A stretch of DNA of 64,000 nt from Branchiibius cervicis (GCF_042661605.1 NZ_JBHSWJ010000002.1:1674001-1738000), one strand, 5' to 3'; counted from the stretch's first letter, positions 19,480 through 29,186 are shown. Program-made: numbers and translations. The notes: generated by a model not told the origin, from the letters alone.

Positions 19480-22157
19480 TCAGTGCGCGGCGTCGTGCCA
19501 GGACCTGCCCACGCCGACGCTGACGTCCAGCGGTACATCCAGCGCCACGGCCTTGCCCATGTCGTCGCGCACGATCTGCTCGACCCGGTCCAGCTCGCCG
19601 GGTGCGATCTCCAGGACGAGCTCGTCGTGCACCTGCAACAGCATCCGCGAGCGCAGCCCGGCCTCCCGCAGCGACGCCCCCACCCGCAGCATCGCCAACT
19701 TGATGATGTCGGCGGCCGAGCCCTGGATCGGCGCGTTCAGTGCCATCCGCTCGGCCATCTCGCGGCGCTGCCTATTGTCCGAGGTGAGGTCGGGCAGGTA
19801 CCGGCGGCGCCCGAGCATCGTCTCGGTGTAGCCGGTCTTGCGGGCCTGCTCGACCACTTCGTGCAGGTAGTCGCGCACCCCGCCGAACCGGGCGAAGTAC
19901 TCCTCCATCAGCCCGGAGGCCTCACCGGTCGAGATCGACAGCTGCTTGGACAGCCCGAACGCCGACAGGCCGTAGGCCAGCCCGTAGGACATCGCCTTCA
20001 CCTTGGCCCGCATCTGCGCGGAGACATCCGCCGGTTCGACGGAGAACACCCGCGACCCGACGAACCGGTGCAGGTCCTCCCCGCCCCGGAACGCCTCGAT
20101 CAGACCGGCGTCGCCGGACAGGTGCGCCATGATGCGCATCTCGATCTGGCTGTAGTCGGCGGACATCAGGGATTCATAGCCCTGACCGACCACGAACACC
20201 TCGCGGATCCGGCGGCCGGCCTCGGTGCGGATCGGGATGTTCTGCAGGTTCGGGTCGGTGGAGGACAGCCGGCCGGTGGCCGCGATGGTCTGCTGGTACG
20301 TCGTGTGGATGCGACCGTCGTCCGCCACCGACTTGCGCAGCCCCTCGACCGTCACCCTCAACCGGGTCGCGTCGCGGTGGCGCAGCAGCGCCTCCAGGAA
20401 GGGGTGGCCGGTCCTGGCGTAGAGCTCGGTCAAGGCGTCGGCGTCGGTCGTGTAGCCGGTCTTGGTCCGCTTGGTCTTGGGCATGCCCAGGTCGTCGAAG
20501 AGCACGGCTTGCAACTGCTTGGGTGAGCCGAGGTTGATCTGCTTGCCCTCGATCGCCTCGTAGGCGTCCTGCGCGGCCTGGTGTACACCGTCGGCGTAGC
20601 CGTCCTCGAGCTCGGCCAGCAGGTCGCTGTCCACGGCGATACCGTCGTGCTCCATGGTGGCCAGCACACCGGCCAGCGGGAGTTCGACGTCGCGCAGCAG
20701 CGCGGCACCACCCGTGGCGACCAGTTCCTCGTCCAGAGCTATCGACAGGTCCAGTACGGCGCTGGCGTTGCGCATCGCCTGCTGGGCTTCGTCGTCCATC
20801 CCGTCCAGGGCCAGGAGTCCCTGGTCCGGGTTACCGGACGCCGGGTTGAGCTCAACCTTCAGATGCCGCAGGGCTAGGTCCGCCAGATCGTACGAGCGCT
20901 GGTCCGGACGGACCAGGTAGGCCGCGAGCGCGGTGTCGCTCACGACACCTTCGACCAGGAGGCCACGCGCGGCCAACGCCTGCAACTGACCCTTGACCTC
21001 GTGAAACACCTTCTCCCGCAACGGATCCGCGGCCCAGCGGGCAACGGCATCCTCGGCTTCGGGGGTCAGGGCGGCCAGATCGATGTATGCACCGGTGTGC
21101 TCGCCGTCGCCGACGGCCAGGGCGATGCCGCGTGCGTCACCGGTGCCCTGGGCCCAGGTGCCGACCACGTGGACGCCGGCGCGGGAGCCGGTGGGCACCT
21201 GCTCGGCCAGCCAACCGGCAACCTCATCGGATGCCAGCACCGCGCCGTCGACGGTCACATCCTCCTGGGCCTCGGGTTCGGCCGCCTCCAGCGTCGCGAA
21301 GAGCCGGTCGCGCAGGACCCGGAACTCCAAGCCGTCGAAGACGCGATGCACCTCGTCGCGATCCCATACCTGCCGGGCCAGATCTTCCGGGCCCACCGGC
21401 AGGTCCAGGTCGCGCAACAACTGGTTCAACCGGCGGTTGCGCAGAACTCCGTCCAGGTGCTCCCGCAACGACTCTCCGGCCTTGCCCTTGATCTCCCCGA
21501 CGTGGGCGACCAGCCCGCCGAGGTCGCCGTACTGGCCGATCCACTTGGCCGCAGTCTTCGGACCCACGCCGGGCACACCCGGCAGGTTGTCGGAGGTCTC
21601 CCCCACCAGCGCGGCCAGGTCGCTGTAACGCTCGGGGGCACGCCGTACTTCTCCTGCACCGCCTCGGGCGTCAGCCGGGCCAGATCGGAGACGCCCTTGC
21701 GCGGGTAGAGCAACGTCACTTCGGGGCTGACCAACTGGATGGCGTCGCGATCGCCGGAGCAGATCAGGACCTCATCGAATCCCTCCGCGACGGCCCGGGT
21801 CGTCAACGTCGCGATGATGTCGTCGGCCTCGTAACCCTCGGACTCGACGTACGGGATGCGCAGCGCCGCCAGCACCTCGTGGATCAGCGACACCTGGCCC
21901 TTGAACTCATCCGGGGTCTTGGAGCGACCGGCTTTGTACTCGGGGTACTCGGCGGCGCGGAAGGTCTGCCGGGACACATCGAAGGCGACACCGATGTGCG
22001 TGGGCTCCTCGTCCCGCAGCACGTTGATCAGCATCGAGGTGAAGCCGTAGACGGCGTTGGTGGTCTGGCCGGTGGTGGTCGAGAAGTTCTCCGCCGGCAG
22101 CGCGAAGAACGCGCGATAGGCCAATGAATGTCCGTCGAGCAGTAGCAGTCGCTTCAC
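19480..22157 (-). CDS. polA: DNA polymerase I, frameshifted as read
   Basis: 892 residues after repair. Replication and repair polymerase. The N-terminal 5'-3' nuclease domain begins LLLLDGHSLAYRAFFALPAE, with YVESEGYEADDIIATLTTRA and LICSGDRDAIQLV. The middle 3'-5' exonuclease-like domain lacks clear catalytic acids, as is usual in actinobacteria. The polymerase domain has DYSQIEMRIMAHLSGD (motif A), MSYGLAYGLSAFGL (O helix) and LLQVHDELVLE (motif C). The frame breaks at the G run 21634-21638. One added G restores GVPPERYSDLAALVGETSDN across the joint. The start is GTG 22157, preceded by TAGGCT seven bases upstream. An intact polA is expected in a living cell, so a sequence error is much more likely than decay. 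Confidence 0.93.
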
Positions 22158-22164
22158 GCATGGC

Positions 22165-22170
22165 AGCCTA
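22165..22170 (-). promoter_or_regulatory. -10 box of leaderless polA transcript
   Basis: TAGGCT on the minus strand (22170-22165) ends seven bases before GTG 22157, the spacing of a leaderless actinobacterial gene. No -35 element is obvious in the 19-bp gap shared with the divergent thioesterase gene. Confidence 0.4.
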
Positions 22171-22176
22171 GGCGCT

Positions 22177-22587
22177 ATGACTGACACTTCCTTCTCCACC
22201 GCCGGCACGCTGATCGAACGCATGGGTATCGAGATCCTCGAAGCCAGCCCGGAACGCGTCGTGGCCACCATGCCGGTCGCCGGTAACACCCAGCCCTACG
22301 GGCTGCTGCACGGCGGCGCCAGCGTGGTGCTGGCCGAAAGCCTCGGCTCCGTGGGCGCCGCACTGCACGCGGGGCCGAACCGGGTCGCCGTAGGAGTGGA
22401 TATCAACGCCACCCACCACCGGGCCGCGCGCAGCGGTGTGGTCACCGGAACGGCGACCGCGTTGTCGCTGGGTAACACCATGGCCAGTTATGACGTGGTG
22501 GTCACCGATGAGGACGGCAAACGTGTGTGTACGTCGCGTATCACCTGTCTGCTGCGCGACGCCGCTCCCGGGTCACGTGCGGGGTAG
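22177..22587 (+). CDS. PaaI-type hotdog-fold thioesterase
   Basis: 136 residues, the usual size for the PaaI/4HBT family that hydrolyses acyl- or aroyl-CoA. The active-site helix and loop read QPYGLLHGGASVVLAESLGS, followed by the sheet segments VGVDINATHHRAARSGVVTG and TGTATALSLGNTMASYDVVV. The start is ATG 22177, 19 bp from the divergent polA start. It overlaps the convergent GNAT gene by 15 bp at its 3' end. Related thioesterases stand next to polA in many actinobacteria. The substrate is not known. Confidence 0.87.
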   Translation: MTDTSFSTAGTLIERMGIEILEASPERVVATMPVAGNTQPYGLLHGGASVVLAESLGSVGAALHAGPNRVAVGVDINATHHRAARSGVVTGTATALSLGNTMASYDVVVTDEDGKRVCTSRITCLLRDAAPGSRAG

Positions 22588-23142
22588 GGCCGCCCGGGCC
22601 CGCAACGACCGGCGTCGGCGCACCAGCGCCGTCGCCACGGTCTCGCGGTGGTCGTCGGTGGCCAGCCGCCTGCGCAGCGCAGCGGGGGTCACGCTGCGGG
22701 CGTTGACGAAGGGACCGAAACCGAGGCGGGCGAAGAAGCGCTGCTCGTCGCGACCGGCGGCCGGCACACACGACACCAGTGACGTCGCGCCCACCTGCTC
22801 GGCCCGGGAGACCGCCGCCGCCAGCAGCACCCGGGAGACACCACGGCGGCGCATATCCGGCCGGACCCACAACTGCTCCAACCACAAGGTGGGCTCGACC
22901 GTCAGACCGGACAACTGGTCGAGCGTGAGCACCGCGAACCCGGCGGGTACATCGTCGACTCGAGCCAGGTAGATCGAAACTTCTTCTCGCGCAAGGGCAT
23001 TCGCGAGTCGGCCCTCGATCACCTGTCGCTCGGCGAAGTCGGTGCGATGTCCGTCGTCGCTGACCGAGGAAACCCACAGGGGGGCCAGGATGTCGTGATC
23101 GGAGCTTCCGATGCGACAAACGGTCAGGTTCGCAGCCAACAC
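22573..23142 (-). CDS. GNAT family N-acetyltransferase
   Basis: 189 residues. The acetyl-CoA binding region is LEQLWVRPDMRRRGVSRVLLAA (R-x-x-G-x-A-like loop read as RRRGVSR), with AVLTLDQLSGLTVEPTLWLE before it and RFFARLGFGPF as the late beta-bulge motif. The start is taken as GTG 23142, with GAGGAG four bases upstream; TTG 23139 is the alternative. The C-terminal 45 residues after GPFVNARSVTPAALRRR are arginine-rich and extend beyond the usual fold. The 3' end overlaps the convergent thioesterase by 15 bp. The substrate cannot be predicted. Confidence 0.8.
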   Translation of the reverse strand: MLAANLTVCRIGSSDHDILAPLWVSSVSDDGHRTDFAERQVIEGRLANALAREEVSIYLARVDDVPAGFAVLTLDQLSGLTVEPTLWLEQLWVRPDMRRRGVSRVLLAAAVSRAEQVGATSLVSCVPAAGRDEQRFFARLGFGPFVNARSVTPAALRRRLATDDHRETVATALVRRRRSLRARAALPRT

Positions 23143-23209
23143 ACAACTCCTCGGGCCGAGCACGACAGAACGCGTCAGACAATACTCGCGCTCGTGCCCG
23201 GCTGGGGAG

Positions 23210-23920
23210 TCAGGCGCCCAAGTATGCGGCGCGCACCGCGTCGTCCGACGCGAGCTCGCGGCCCAGGCCCTCCCGGGTGATCCGGCCGGTCTCCAGGATG
23301 TAGGCGCGGTGCGCCAGTCTGAGCGCCTGGTTGGCGTTCTGCTCCACCAACAGGACCGTCGTTCCCTGCTGGTTCACCTGTTTGACGATGGAGAAGATCT
23401 GCCGGATGAACTGCGGCGCCAGACCCATCGACGGCTCGTCCAGCAGCAGCAGTTTGGGCCGGGCCATCAACGCGCGCCCGATTGCCAGCATCTGTTGCTC
23501 GCCACCGGACATCGTGCCGCCGGACTGCTTCTGGCGTTCCTTCAGTCGCGGGAACAGGTCGAAGACCCGGTCCAGATCCTCGGCCATCGCCGCCTTGTCG
23601 CTGCGGGTGTAGGCGCCCATGTCGAGGTTCTCCATGACCGTGAGCGAGGGGAAGATGCCCCGGCCCTCGGGGGTCAGCGACATACCCTTCACGACGCGCA
23701 GATGCGCTCTGGTCTTGGAGATGTCCTCGCCGTCGAAGCTGATGCTCCCACCGGACAGGGACAGCAGACCGGCGATGGAGCGCATCGTGGTGGTCTTGCC
23801 GGCACCGTTGGCGCCGATCAGGCTGACGATCTCCCCCTCGTCGACGTGGATGGACATGTTGTGGATCGCCTGGATCCGCCCGTAGTGGACGCTGACGTCG
23901 TCCAGCTCAAGCAGCGCCAT
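23210..23920 (-). CDS. livF: branched-chain amino acid ABC transporter ATP-binding protein LivF
   Basis: 236 residues. ABC ATPase with Walker A GANGAGKTT, Q-loop region, signature MSGGEQQMLAIGRAL, Walker B LLLLDEPSMGLAP and a switch histidine region further on. The short size, EGRGIFPSLTVMENL and the QNANQALRLAHRAYILETG ending are typical of LivF. The start ATG 23920 lies inside the end of livG (14-base overlap); the frame upstream of it (MPPTWAPTKR) belongs to livG sequence. It pairs with LivG as the motor of a HAAT-type importer. Confidence 0.93.
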   Translation of the reverse strand: MALLELDDVSVHYGRIQAIHNMSIHVDEGEIVSLIGANGAGKTTTMRSIAGLLSLSGGSISFDGEDISKTRAHLRVVKGMSLTPEGRGIFPSLTVMENLDMGAYTRSDKAAMAEDLDRVFDLFPRLKERQKQSGGTMSGGEQQMLAIGRALMARPKLLLLDEPSMGLAPQFIRQIFSIVKQVNQQGTTVLLVEQNANQALRLAHRAYILETGRITREGLGRELASDDAVRAAYLGA

Positions 23921-24836
23921 CGTCTTCGTCCTCTTCGTCGGTGCCCAGGTAGGCGGCAATGACCGCGGGGTCTTGTTGGATCTTGGCCGGTACGTCGTCC
24001 GCGATCTTGCGACCGAACTCCAGCACCACGATGCGGTCGGTGACGCCCATGACCAGTTTCATGTCGTGCTCGATCAGCAGGACGGTGTAGCCGTCGTCGC
24101 GGATGGAGCGGATCAGCTCCATCAACTCCTGCTTCTCGGCCGGGTTGAAGCCGGCCGCCGGCTCGTCCAGGCACAGCAGCTTGGGTTCCGTGGCCAGCGC
24201 ACGGGCGATCTCCAACCGGCGCTGGTAGCCGTAGGGCAGGCTGCGTGAGGGAGCGGTGGCCTTGTCGGCGATACCGACGAACTCCAGCAACGCCATCCCC
24301 CGGTCGATGGCCTCACGCTCCTCGCGCCGGTGTCGCGTGGTCCGGAAGATCGCACCGGGAACACTGGTGCGGTGCCGGGCATCCAGGCCCACCACGACGT
24401 TCTCCAGAGCGGTCATCTCGCCGAAGAGCCGGATGTTCTGGAACGTCCGGGCGATACCGGCCTGGGTGATGGCGTGCTTCTTCTTGCCGACCAGGGAGTT
24501 GCCCTCCATGGTGACGGTCCCGGCGGAGGGACGGTAGACACCGGTCATCGCGTTGAAACAGGTGGTCTTGCCCGCTCCGTTGGGTCCGATCAGACCCAGG
24601 ATCTCCCCGCGCAGGATGTCGAAGGTGACGTGATCGAGCGCGGTCAGACCGCCGAAGGTCACGGTCAGCTCGTTCAGCGAGACCAGCGGCTCGCCGACCC
24701 CGACCCGGATCGTGCGATCCGGCGCCACCACTTGGGCGATATCGGGCAGGTCCTCCGGGACGGTGACTTCGACCTCGGGGCTGAGGTGACCCTCGGTAGG
24801 CGGCGTCGCGTCCGGATCGTCATGCGGATTGGTCAT
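23907..24836 (-). CDS. livG: branched-chain amino acid ABC transporter ATP-binding protein LivG
   Basis: 309 residues. Walker A is GLIGPNGAGKTTCFNAMTG, followed by ARTFQNIRLFGEMTALENV. The signature region is SLPYGYQRRLEIARAL, Walker B LLCLDEPAAGFNP, and the switch region LLIEHDMKLVMGVTDRIVVL. These are standard LivG features. An N-terminal extension of about 50 acidic, proline-containing residues precedes the ABC domain, which is unusual since LivG normally starts within ten residues of it. The start ATG 24836 overlaps the livM stop (ATGA). It forms the importer ATPase with LivF. Confidence 0.92.
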   Translation of the reverse strand: MTNPHDDPDATPPTEGHLSPEVEVTVPEDLPDIAQVVAPDRTIRVGVGEPLVSLNELTVTFGGLTALDHVTFDILRGEILGLIGPNGAGKTTCFNAMTGVYRPSAGTVTMEGNSLVGKKKHAITQAGIARTFQNIRLFGEMTALENVVVGLDARHRTSVPGAIFRTTRHRREEREAIDRGMALLEFVGIADKATAPSRSLPYGYQRRLEIARALATEPKLLCLDEPAAGFNPAEKQELMELIRSIRDDGYTVLLIEHDMKLVMGVTDRIVVLEFGRKIADDVPAKIQQDPAVIAAYLGTDEEDEDDGAA

Positions 24837-26014
24837 CGCTGCTCCTCCCCCGTCGCCGTCGCCGGGCTGGTCGTCGCGACCGGCGTCGTACTCACCCATT
24901 GCTTCAGTCGACGGGTCGCGGCCAGCAGGTGGTTGCGCACACCGAGCAGACCCTGGGGCCGGAAGATCATCAAGACGATCAGGGCGACACCGAAGATGAA
25001 GTACTTCCAGTCGGCGATGAACAGGAACCGGTTGGGCAGGTAGGACACCAGAGCGCCGCCCAGGATGGCGCCGAACTTGTTGCCGGCACCGCCGAGCACC
25101 ACCGCCGCCAGGAACAGCATCGACGTGGCCACGTCGAACTTCTGGTTGTTCACGAAGCCGACCTGCCCGGCGAAGATCGCACCGGACAAACCACCGATGG
25201 CGGCACCGGTCCCGAACGCCCACAACTTGAACTTGAACGTGGGCACACCCATCGTCTCGGCGGCGTCCTCGTCCTCGCGGATCGCGACCCAGGCCCGACC
25301 CACACGGGATCGTTCGAGGTTGCCCAGCAGGATCATCACCAGGACGATGATGACCACGGTGAACATGTACCAGGGCGTGCCGTGGCTGTTGTCGAAGATC
25401 GGCTGGCCGTTGTGTTCGCCGGGTGGCGCACCGACGTTCTGGAAACCGACGTTGCCGCGCAGCGGCGGAATGATGCTGGCCAGCAACCGGATGATCTCAC
25501 CGAACCCCAGCGTCACGATGGCCAGATAGTCACCGCGTAGTCGCAGTGTCGGCACACCCAGCAGGACACCGAACACGACGGTGACGATCATCGCCAGCGG
25601 CAGGGTCCACAGGTAGGGAATGTGGACCATCGTGGAGTCGGTACTGGTCCACAACGCCGCCACGTAGGAGCCGACGGCGAAGAAGCCGACGTATCCCAGG
25701 TCCAGCAATCCCGCCTGCCCGACGACGACGTTCAGACCGAGGGCCGCCAACGCGAACCGGGCCATGTCGAAGCAGGCCAGCGGGAAGTCGGTCCCGGGCT
25801 CGGTGCTGATGATCGGCGGATTGAGCACCGGCAGGAAGAAGACGATGAGCCCGAAGACCGCCAGGAAGGCCCACTGCTGCCAGCGCTCGAGGCCGTTCCA
25901 CTTCTCCTGCAGCTTGTGGAACCGGCCCGGTCTGCGGGTCGACTCCTCGAGTTGCTCGTCCTGCATCTCCTGCGCCTCGGCGGCGCCGCCCATGGGGGCT
26001 TGACCCATACTCAT
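24833..26014 (-). CDS. livM: branched-chain amino acid ABC transporter permease LivM
   Basis: 393-residue permease with about nine to ten membrane helices. Typical LivM stretches are ALGLNVVVGQAGLLDLGYVG, GVPTLRLRGDYLAIVTLGFG (the EAA-like coupling region lies near IVTLGFGEIIRL) and VVLGGAGNKFGAILGGALV. A charged cytoplasmic N-terminus of about 60 residues (rich in E, Q and R) comes before the first helix. ATG 26014 overlaps the livH stop by one base (TGATG). The C-terminal tail is threonine-rich. It forms the membrane channel together with LivH. Confidence 0.92.
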   Translation of the reverse strand: MSMGQAPMGGAAEAQEMQDEQLEESTRRPGRFHKLQEKWNGLERWQQWAFLAVFGLIVFFLPVLNPPIISTEPGTDFPLACFDMARFALAALGLNVVVGQAGLLDLGYVGFFAVGSYVAALWTSTDSTMVHIPYLWTLPLAMIVTVVFGVLLGVPTLRLRGDYLAIVTLGFGEIIRLLASIIPPLRGNVGFQNVGAPPGEHNGQPIFDNSHGTPWYMFTVVIIVLVMILLGNLERSRVGRAWVAIREDEDAAETMGVPTFKFKLWAFGTGAAIGGLSGAIFAGQVGFVNNQKFDVATSMLFLAAVVLGGAGNKFGAILGGALVSYLPNRFLFIADWKYFIFGVALIVLMIFRPQGLLGVRNHLLAATRRLKQWVSTTPVATTSPATATGEEQR

Positions 26015-27018
26015 CACGCACGCACCTTCGCCAGACTGGAGCCGAGGATGCCCTCGGGCCGGACCATGAGGACCAGCACCAGGACCACGAAGCAGACCAC
26101 GTCGGTCCATTGCGCATCGCCCAGCAGGTATTGGCCGTAGTTACCGATCATGCCCAGCAGCAGACCACCGAGCAACGCCCCTCGGATGTTGCCGATCCCG
26201 CCGAGCACGGCCGCGGTGAAGGCTTTGATACCCAGGACGAAACCGCCGTTGTAGATGACGCCCGCCGGAACCTTCATCACATAGAACAGCGCCGCAGCAC
26301 CGGCCAACAGGCCACCGATGAGGAACGTCGACATGATGATGCGCTCCTTGTTGACGCCCATCAGGGTTGCGGTGTCAGGGTCCTGGGCGACGGCGCGGAT
26401 ACCGCGACCGAGGCGGGTGCGGCGGATGAACTGGTCGACCGCGACCATCATCACGACTGCCGCGATGACGATGGTCAGCTGCTGGCTGTCGATGATCGTG
26501 CCGAACACGTCGAAGACCGGCTTCGGCGTGAACATGATGACCGCCGATTCCGCGTTCGAACCGCGCCAGTTGAACAGCAGGTACTGGATCGCGAACGAGG
26601 CGCCGATCGCGCTGATCAGGTAGGCCAACCGCGGGGCACCGCGATCTCGTAGCGGTTTGTAGGCGACCCGCTCCACCAGGAGTGCGACCAGGCCGCTGAC
26701 CAGCATGGCCGCCAGGCACGCCAGCACGAGGTCCAGGATGATCGAGGCCAGGGGAAGGTTCGGCGCATTGGGCCCGAACCCCAGCGCCGTCAGGGTGAAC
26801 ACCACCGCATACGCACCGGAGATGAAGACCTCGGAGTGGGCGAAGTTGATCAGGTTCAACACGCCGTACACCAGTGTGTATCCGAGGGCCACGAGGGCGT
26901 AGATCGCACCGAAGGTCAGTCCGTCGAAGGTCGCGGTCCAGAAATTCTGTAGCAGGTAGGACCAGTCGAACTGGATCCAGCTGTCGTCCGTCGCGACGGC
27001 GAGAGCAAAGGTGTGCAC
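26014..27018 (-). CDS. livH: branched-chain amino acid ABC transporter permease LivH
   Basis: 334 residues with about eight membrane helices. Family marks are IYALVALGYTLVYGVLNLIN, FAHSEVFISGAYAVV, RAVAQDPDTATLMGVNKERI and AAVLGGIGNIRGALLGG. The start is GTG 27018, with AGGAG at a good distance upstream (about six to seven bases). It follows livK with a strong hairpin in the 105-bp gap, which should make the permease and ATPase genes less expressed than the binding protein. Confidence 0.92.
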   Translation of the reverse strand: MHTFALAVATDDSWIQFDWSYLLQNFWTATFDGLTFGAIYALVALGYTLVYGVLNLINFAHSEVFISGAYAVVFTLTALGFGPNAPNLPLASIILDLVLACLAAMLVSGLVALLVERVAYKPLRDRGAPRLAYLISAIGASFAIQYLLFNWRGSNAESAVIMFTPKPVFDVFGTIIDSQQLTIVIAAVVMMVAVDQFIRRTRLGRGIRAVAQDPDTATLMGVNKERIIMSTFLIGGLLAGAAALFYVMKVPAGVIYNGGFVLGIKAFTAAVLGGIGNIRGALLGGLLLGMIGNYGQYLLGDAQWTDVVCFVVLVLVLMVRPEGILGSSLAKVRA

Positions 27019-27061
27019 AAATGGCTCCTGGGGGTTCGATCGAGGTTCGGGCCACCCGCAC

Positions 27062-27099
27062 CTGCGGCCCCGTCAGCCCGGGGACTGACGGGGCCGCAG
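27062..27099 (-). terminator. strong hairpin between livK and livH (attenuating terminator)
   Basis: A perfect 15-bp inverted repeat, 27062-27076 against 27085-27099, with an 8-base loop. The arms begin CTGCGGCC and end CCGTCAG. No U tract follows, as is common in high-GC actinobacteria. It lies within the liv operon, between the binding-protein gene and the permease genes, so it probably sets an expression step or stabilises the livK message 3' end. Confidence 0.7.
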
Positions 27100-27123
27100 C
27101 CGTGGTTAGCCCGGATCGGACAG

Positions 27124-28356
27124 TTACTGGCTGATCACACCGACCGAGACGATCTTGCCGTTGTCGACCTTGTAGCCGTAGACCGGGAGTGCTTCGAGCT
27201 CACCGGTGGAGGTCCACTTGTACTTCTTGGACAGGCCGTCCGCGTCGTAGGTCTTGATGAAGTCCTTCAACTTGGCGCGGGTGCCGTCGCCCTTGTCGAT
27301 ACCGGTCAGCATGATCGTCGCCGCGTCGTAACCCTCGACCGAGTAGGTGCCCGGAGCCTTGCCACCCGAGACACTCGAGTAGTCCTTGCTGAAGGAGGGG
27401 ATCAACTCGCCGGGGATGCAGGGGCAGGTGAAGTAGGCGTTGGAGCTGGCGCTACCGGCCTGCTTGATGAACTCGTCGTCCTTGACACCGTCCGGGCCGA
27501 TGAAGGCGCCCTTGAAGCCCTTCTGCACCAACTGCTGGTCGAACGGCGCACCCTCGGCGTAGTAACCGGAGTAGAACACGACGTCGGCCTTGGAGTTGAT
27601 GACCTTCTGCGCCGTGGCGGAGAAGTCCTTCTGACCGGTGGTCACCTTGTCGGTGCCGGCGAGCTTGTCGCCCAGCGCCTTGGTGGTGGTTGCGGCCAGA
27701 CCGATGCCGTAGTCGGAGTCGTCCTGGACCACGAAGACCTTCTTGGCGCCGAGCTTGGTGGCCAGGTTGGCGGCCGCCGGGCCCTGCACGTTGTCGTTGG
27801 CCAGACCGCGGAAGAACGTCGTCCAACCGTTCTGGGTCAGCGTCGGGTTCGTGGCCGAGGGCGTGATGTGCGCCAGACCGGCCTGGTCGAAGATCTTGCC
27901 GGTCGCCTTGGACTCACCGGAGAACGGCAGACCGATCACGCCGATGATCTTGTCGTCGTTCACAGCCTGGGTGACCGGGCCGGTGGCCTTGGTCGGGTCG
28001 CCTTCGGTGTCGTACTTCTTGAACTGCACCTGGCAGCCCGGGTTGGCCTTGTTGTGCTGGTTGATGGCCAGCTGCACGCCGTTGTAGATGTTGATACCCA
28101 ACTGGGCGTTGGCGCCGGTCTCGGCACCCACGTACGCGAGCGTCGTACCCGAGTCACACGTGGCCTTGCCGTCCCCGGCCGGCGACACTGCGTCCTTGGG
28201 GACATCGAGCGTGGTCACCACGGGAAGCGAGGTCAGATTGCTTCCACCACCTGCACCGGCGGAGCTGGTGCCACCACCGGTACTGCTGTTGGCGCAGCCG
28301 GCGAGCGCCAGACCCGCCGCGACGGCCGGGACCGCCACCTTCATGAAAGAACGCAC
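27124..28356 (-). CDS. livK: branched-chain amino acid ABC transporter substrate-binding lipoprotein LivK
   Basis: 410 residues. A lipoprotein signal peptide ends in the lipobox LALAGC with the lipidated cysteine at residue 21, then a glycine/serine-rich linker. The periplasmic-binding fold of the Leu/Ile/Val type follows (LAYVGAETGANAQLGINIYNG, VIGLPFSGESKATGKIFDQA, ITPSATNPTLTQNG). GTG 28356 is chosen because AGGAGG stands eight bases before it; the frame is open to 28377. Ligand specificity may be leucine-type or a related small molecule (HAAT family also moves urea and amides), so the substrate is inferred from family only. Confidence 0.92.
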   Translation of the reverse strand: MRSFMKVAVPAVAAGLALAGCANSSTGGGTSSAGAGGGSNLTSLPVVTTLDVPKDAVSPAGDGKATCDSGTTLAYVGAETGANAQLGINIYNGVQLAINQHNKANPGCQVQFKKYDTEGDPTKATGPVTQAVNDDKIIGVIGLPFSGESKATGKIFDQAGLAHITPSATNPTLTQNGWTTFFRGLANDNVQGPAAANLATKLGAKKVFVVQDDSDYGIGLAATTTKALGDKLAGTDKVTTGQKDFSATAQKVINSKADVVFYSGYYAEGAPFDQQLVQKGFKGAFIGPDGVKDDEFIKQAGSASSNAYFTCPCIPGELIPSFSKDYSSVSGGKAPGTYSVEGYDAATIMLTGIDKGDGTRAKLKDFIKTYDADGLSKKYKWTSTGELEALPVYGYKVDNGKIVSVGVISQ

Positions 28357-28467
28357 TGGAAAATCCTCCTGTAACACGTAGCAACTGCCCGCGCAGTCGT
28401 CTGCCGATGAACACTAAGCCGAATCGCGGTGTCTTCTAGGGACACACACGGGTTCGAGTCCTGTTTG

Positions 28468-29157
28468 TTACCTTTGCCCGTCCGCCGGAGCCCGCGGCGG
28501 GCTCGGCTTGGGTCGTTCGCCGACCGGTTGTCCCGCGGTGCCGGCCGACGGTGCAGTCGGCGTAGCCGGTGCCGCACCGCCCGCAATCACCGCGTCGGCG
28601 ACCTCGCGCATGCCCAGCCGGCGGTCCATCGCGGTCTTCTGGATCCACCGGAAAGCGCCCGGCTCGTCCAGACCGAGACGGGCCATCAAGATGCCCTTGG
28701 CACGATCCAGTCTCTTGCGGGTCTCCAGCCGTTCGCCCAGATCCGCGATCTCGGTCTCCAGGGCCTTGCGCTCACTCCACCGATGCAGTGCGACGGTGAT
28801 CGCCGGGCGGAGGTCGTCGATCGTGAACGGTTTGAGCACGTAGGCCATGACCCCGGCGTCCGAGGCCCGCTCGACCAGCTCCTTGTCGGAGAACGCGGTC
28901 AGCATGACCACCGGTGCGACCCCGCTTGCGCCGAGCTGCTCGGCCGCCGAAATGCCGTCCAGCACAGGCATTTTGACATCCATGACGACGATGTCGGGCT
29001 GCAGTGCGGTTGCTCGTTCGACGGCCGCCCGGCCGTCGCCGACTGCCTCCAGGACGTCGTACCCGGATTCGGTCAGCATTTCGGTCAGGTCCAGGCGGAT
29101 GATGGCCTCGTCCTCGGCGACGAGGATCCGCGGCGATGCGGTATCGACGGTGCTCAC
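28468..29157 (-). CDS. pdtaR: ANTAR response regulator PdtaR
   Basis: 229 residues. Receiver domain with ILVAEDEAIIRLDLTEML, the phospho-acceptor aspartate in DIVVMDVKMPVLDG, the conserved threonine in VVMLTAFSDKELV and the lysine in YVLKPFTIDDL. A coiled helix and ANTAR RNA-binding domain follow (RLDRAKGILMARLGLDEP, QKTAMDRRLGMREVADAVI). It acts as an antiterminator that binds paired hexaloop hairpins in target mRNAs after phosphorylation by the kinase PdtaS, which is not in the window. A proline-rich tail of about 35 residues is not part of the family core. Mtb Rv1626 is the equivalent, in the same position relative to polA. The start is GTG 29157. Confidence 0.92.
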   Translation of the reverse strand: MSTVDTASPRILVAEDEAIIRLDLTEMLTESGYDVLEAVGDGRAAVERATALQPDIVVMDVKMPVLDGISAAEQLGASGVAPVVMLTAFSDKELVERASDAGVMAYVLKPFTIDDLRPAITVALHRWSERKALETEIADLGERLETRKRLDRAKGILMARLGLDEPGAFRWIQKTAMDRRLGMREVADAVIAGGAAPATPTAPSAGTAGQPVGERPKPSPPRAPADGQR

Positions 29158-29186
29158 GACCCATACTCAAGCACGGCCGTGTTACG

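Noticed and set aside
28440..28470. tRNA-like T-arm (GGGTTCGAGTCCTG) upstream of livK
   Set aside because: The T-stem pairs, but no matching 5' acceptor strand, D-arm or anticodon arm lies in the 60-80 bases on the proper side.
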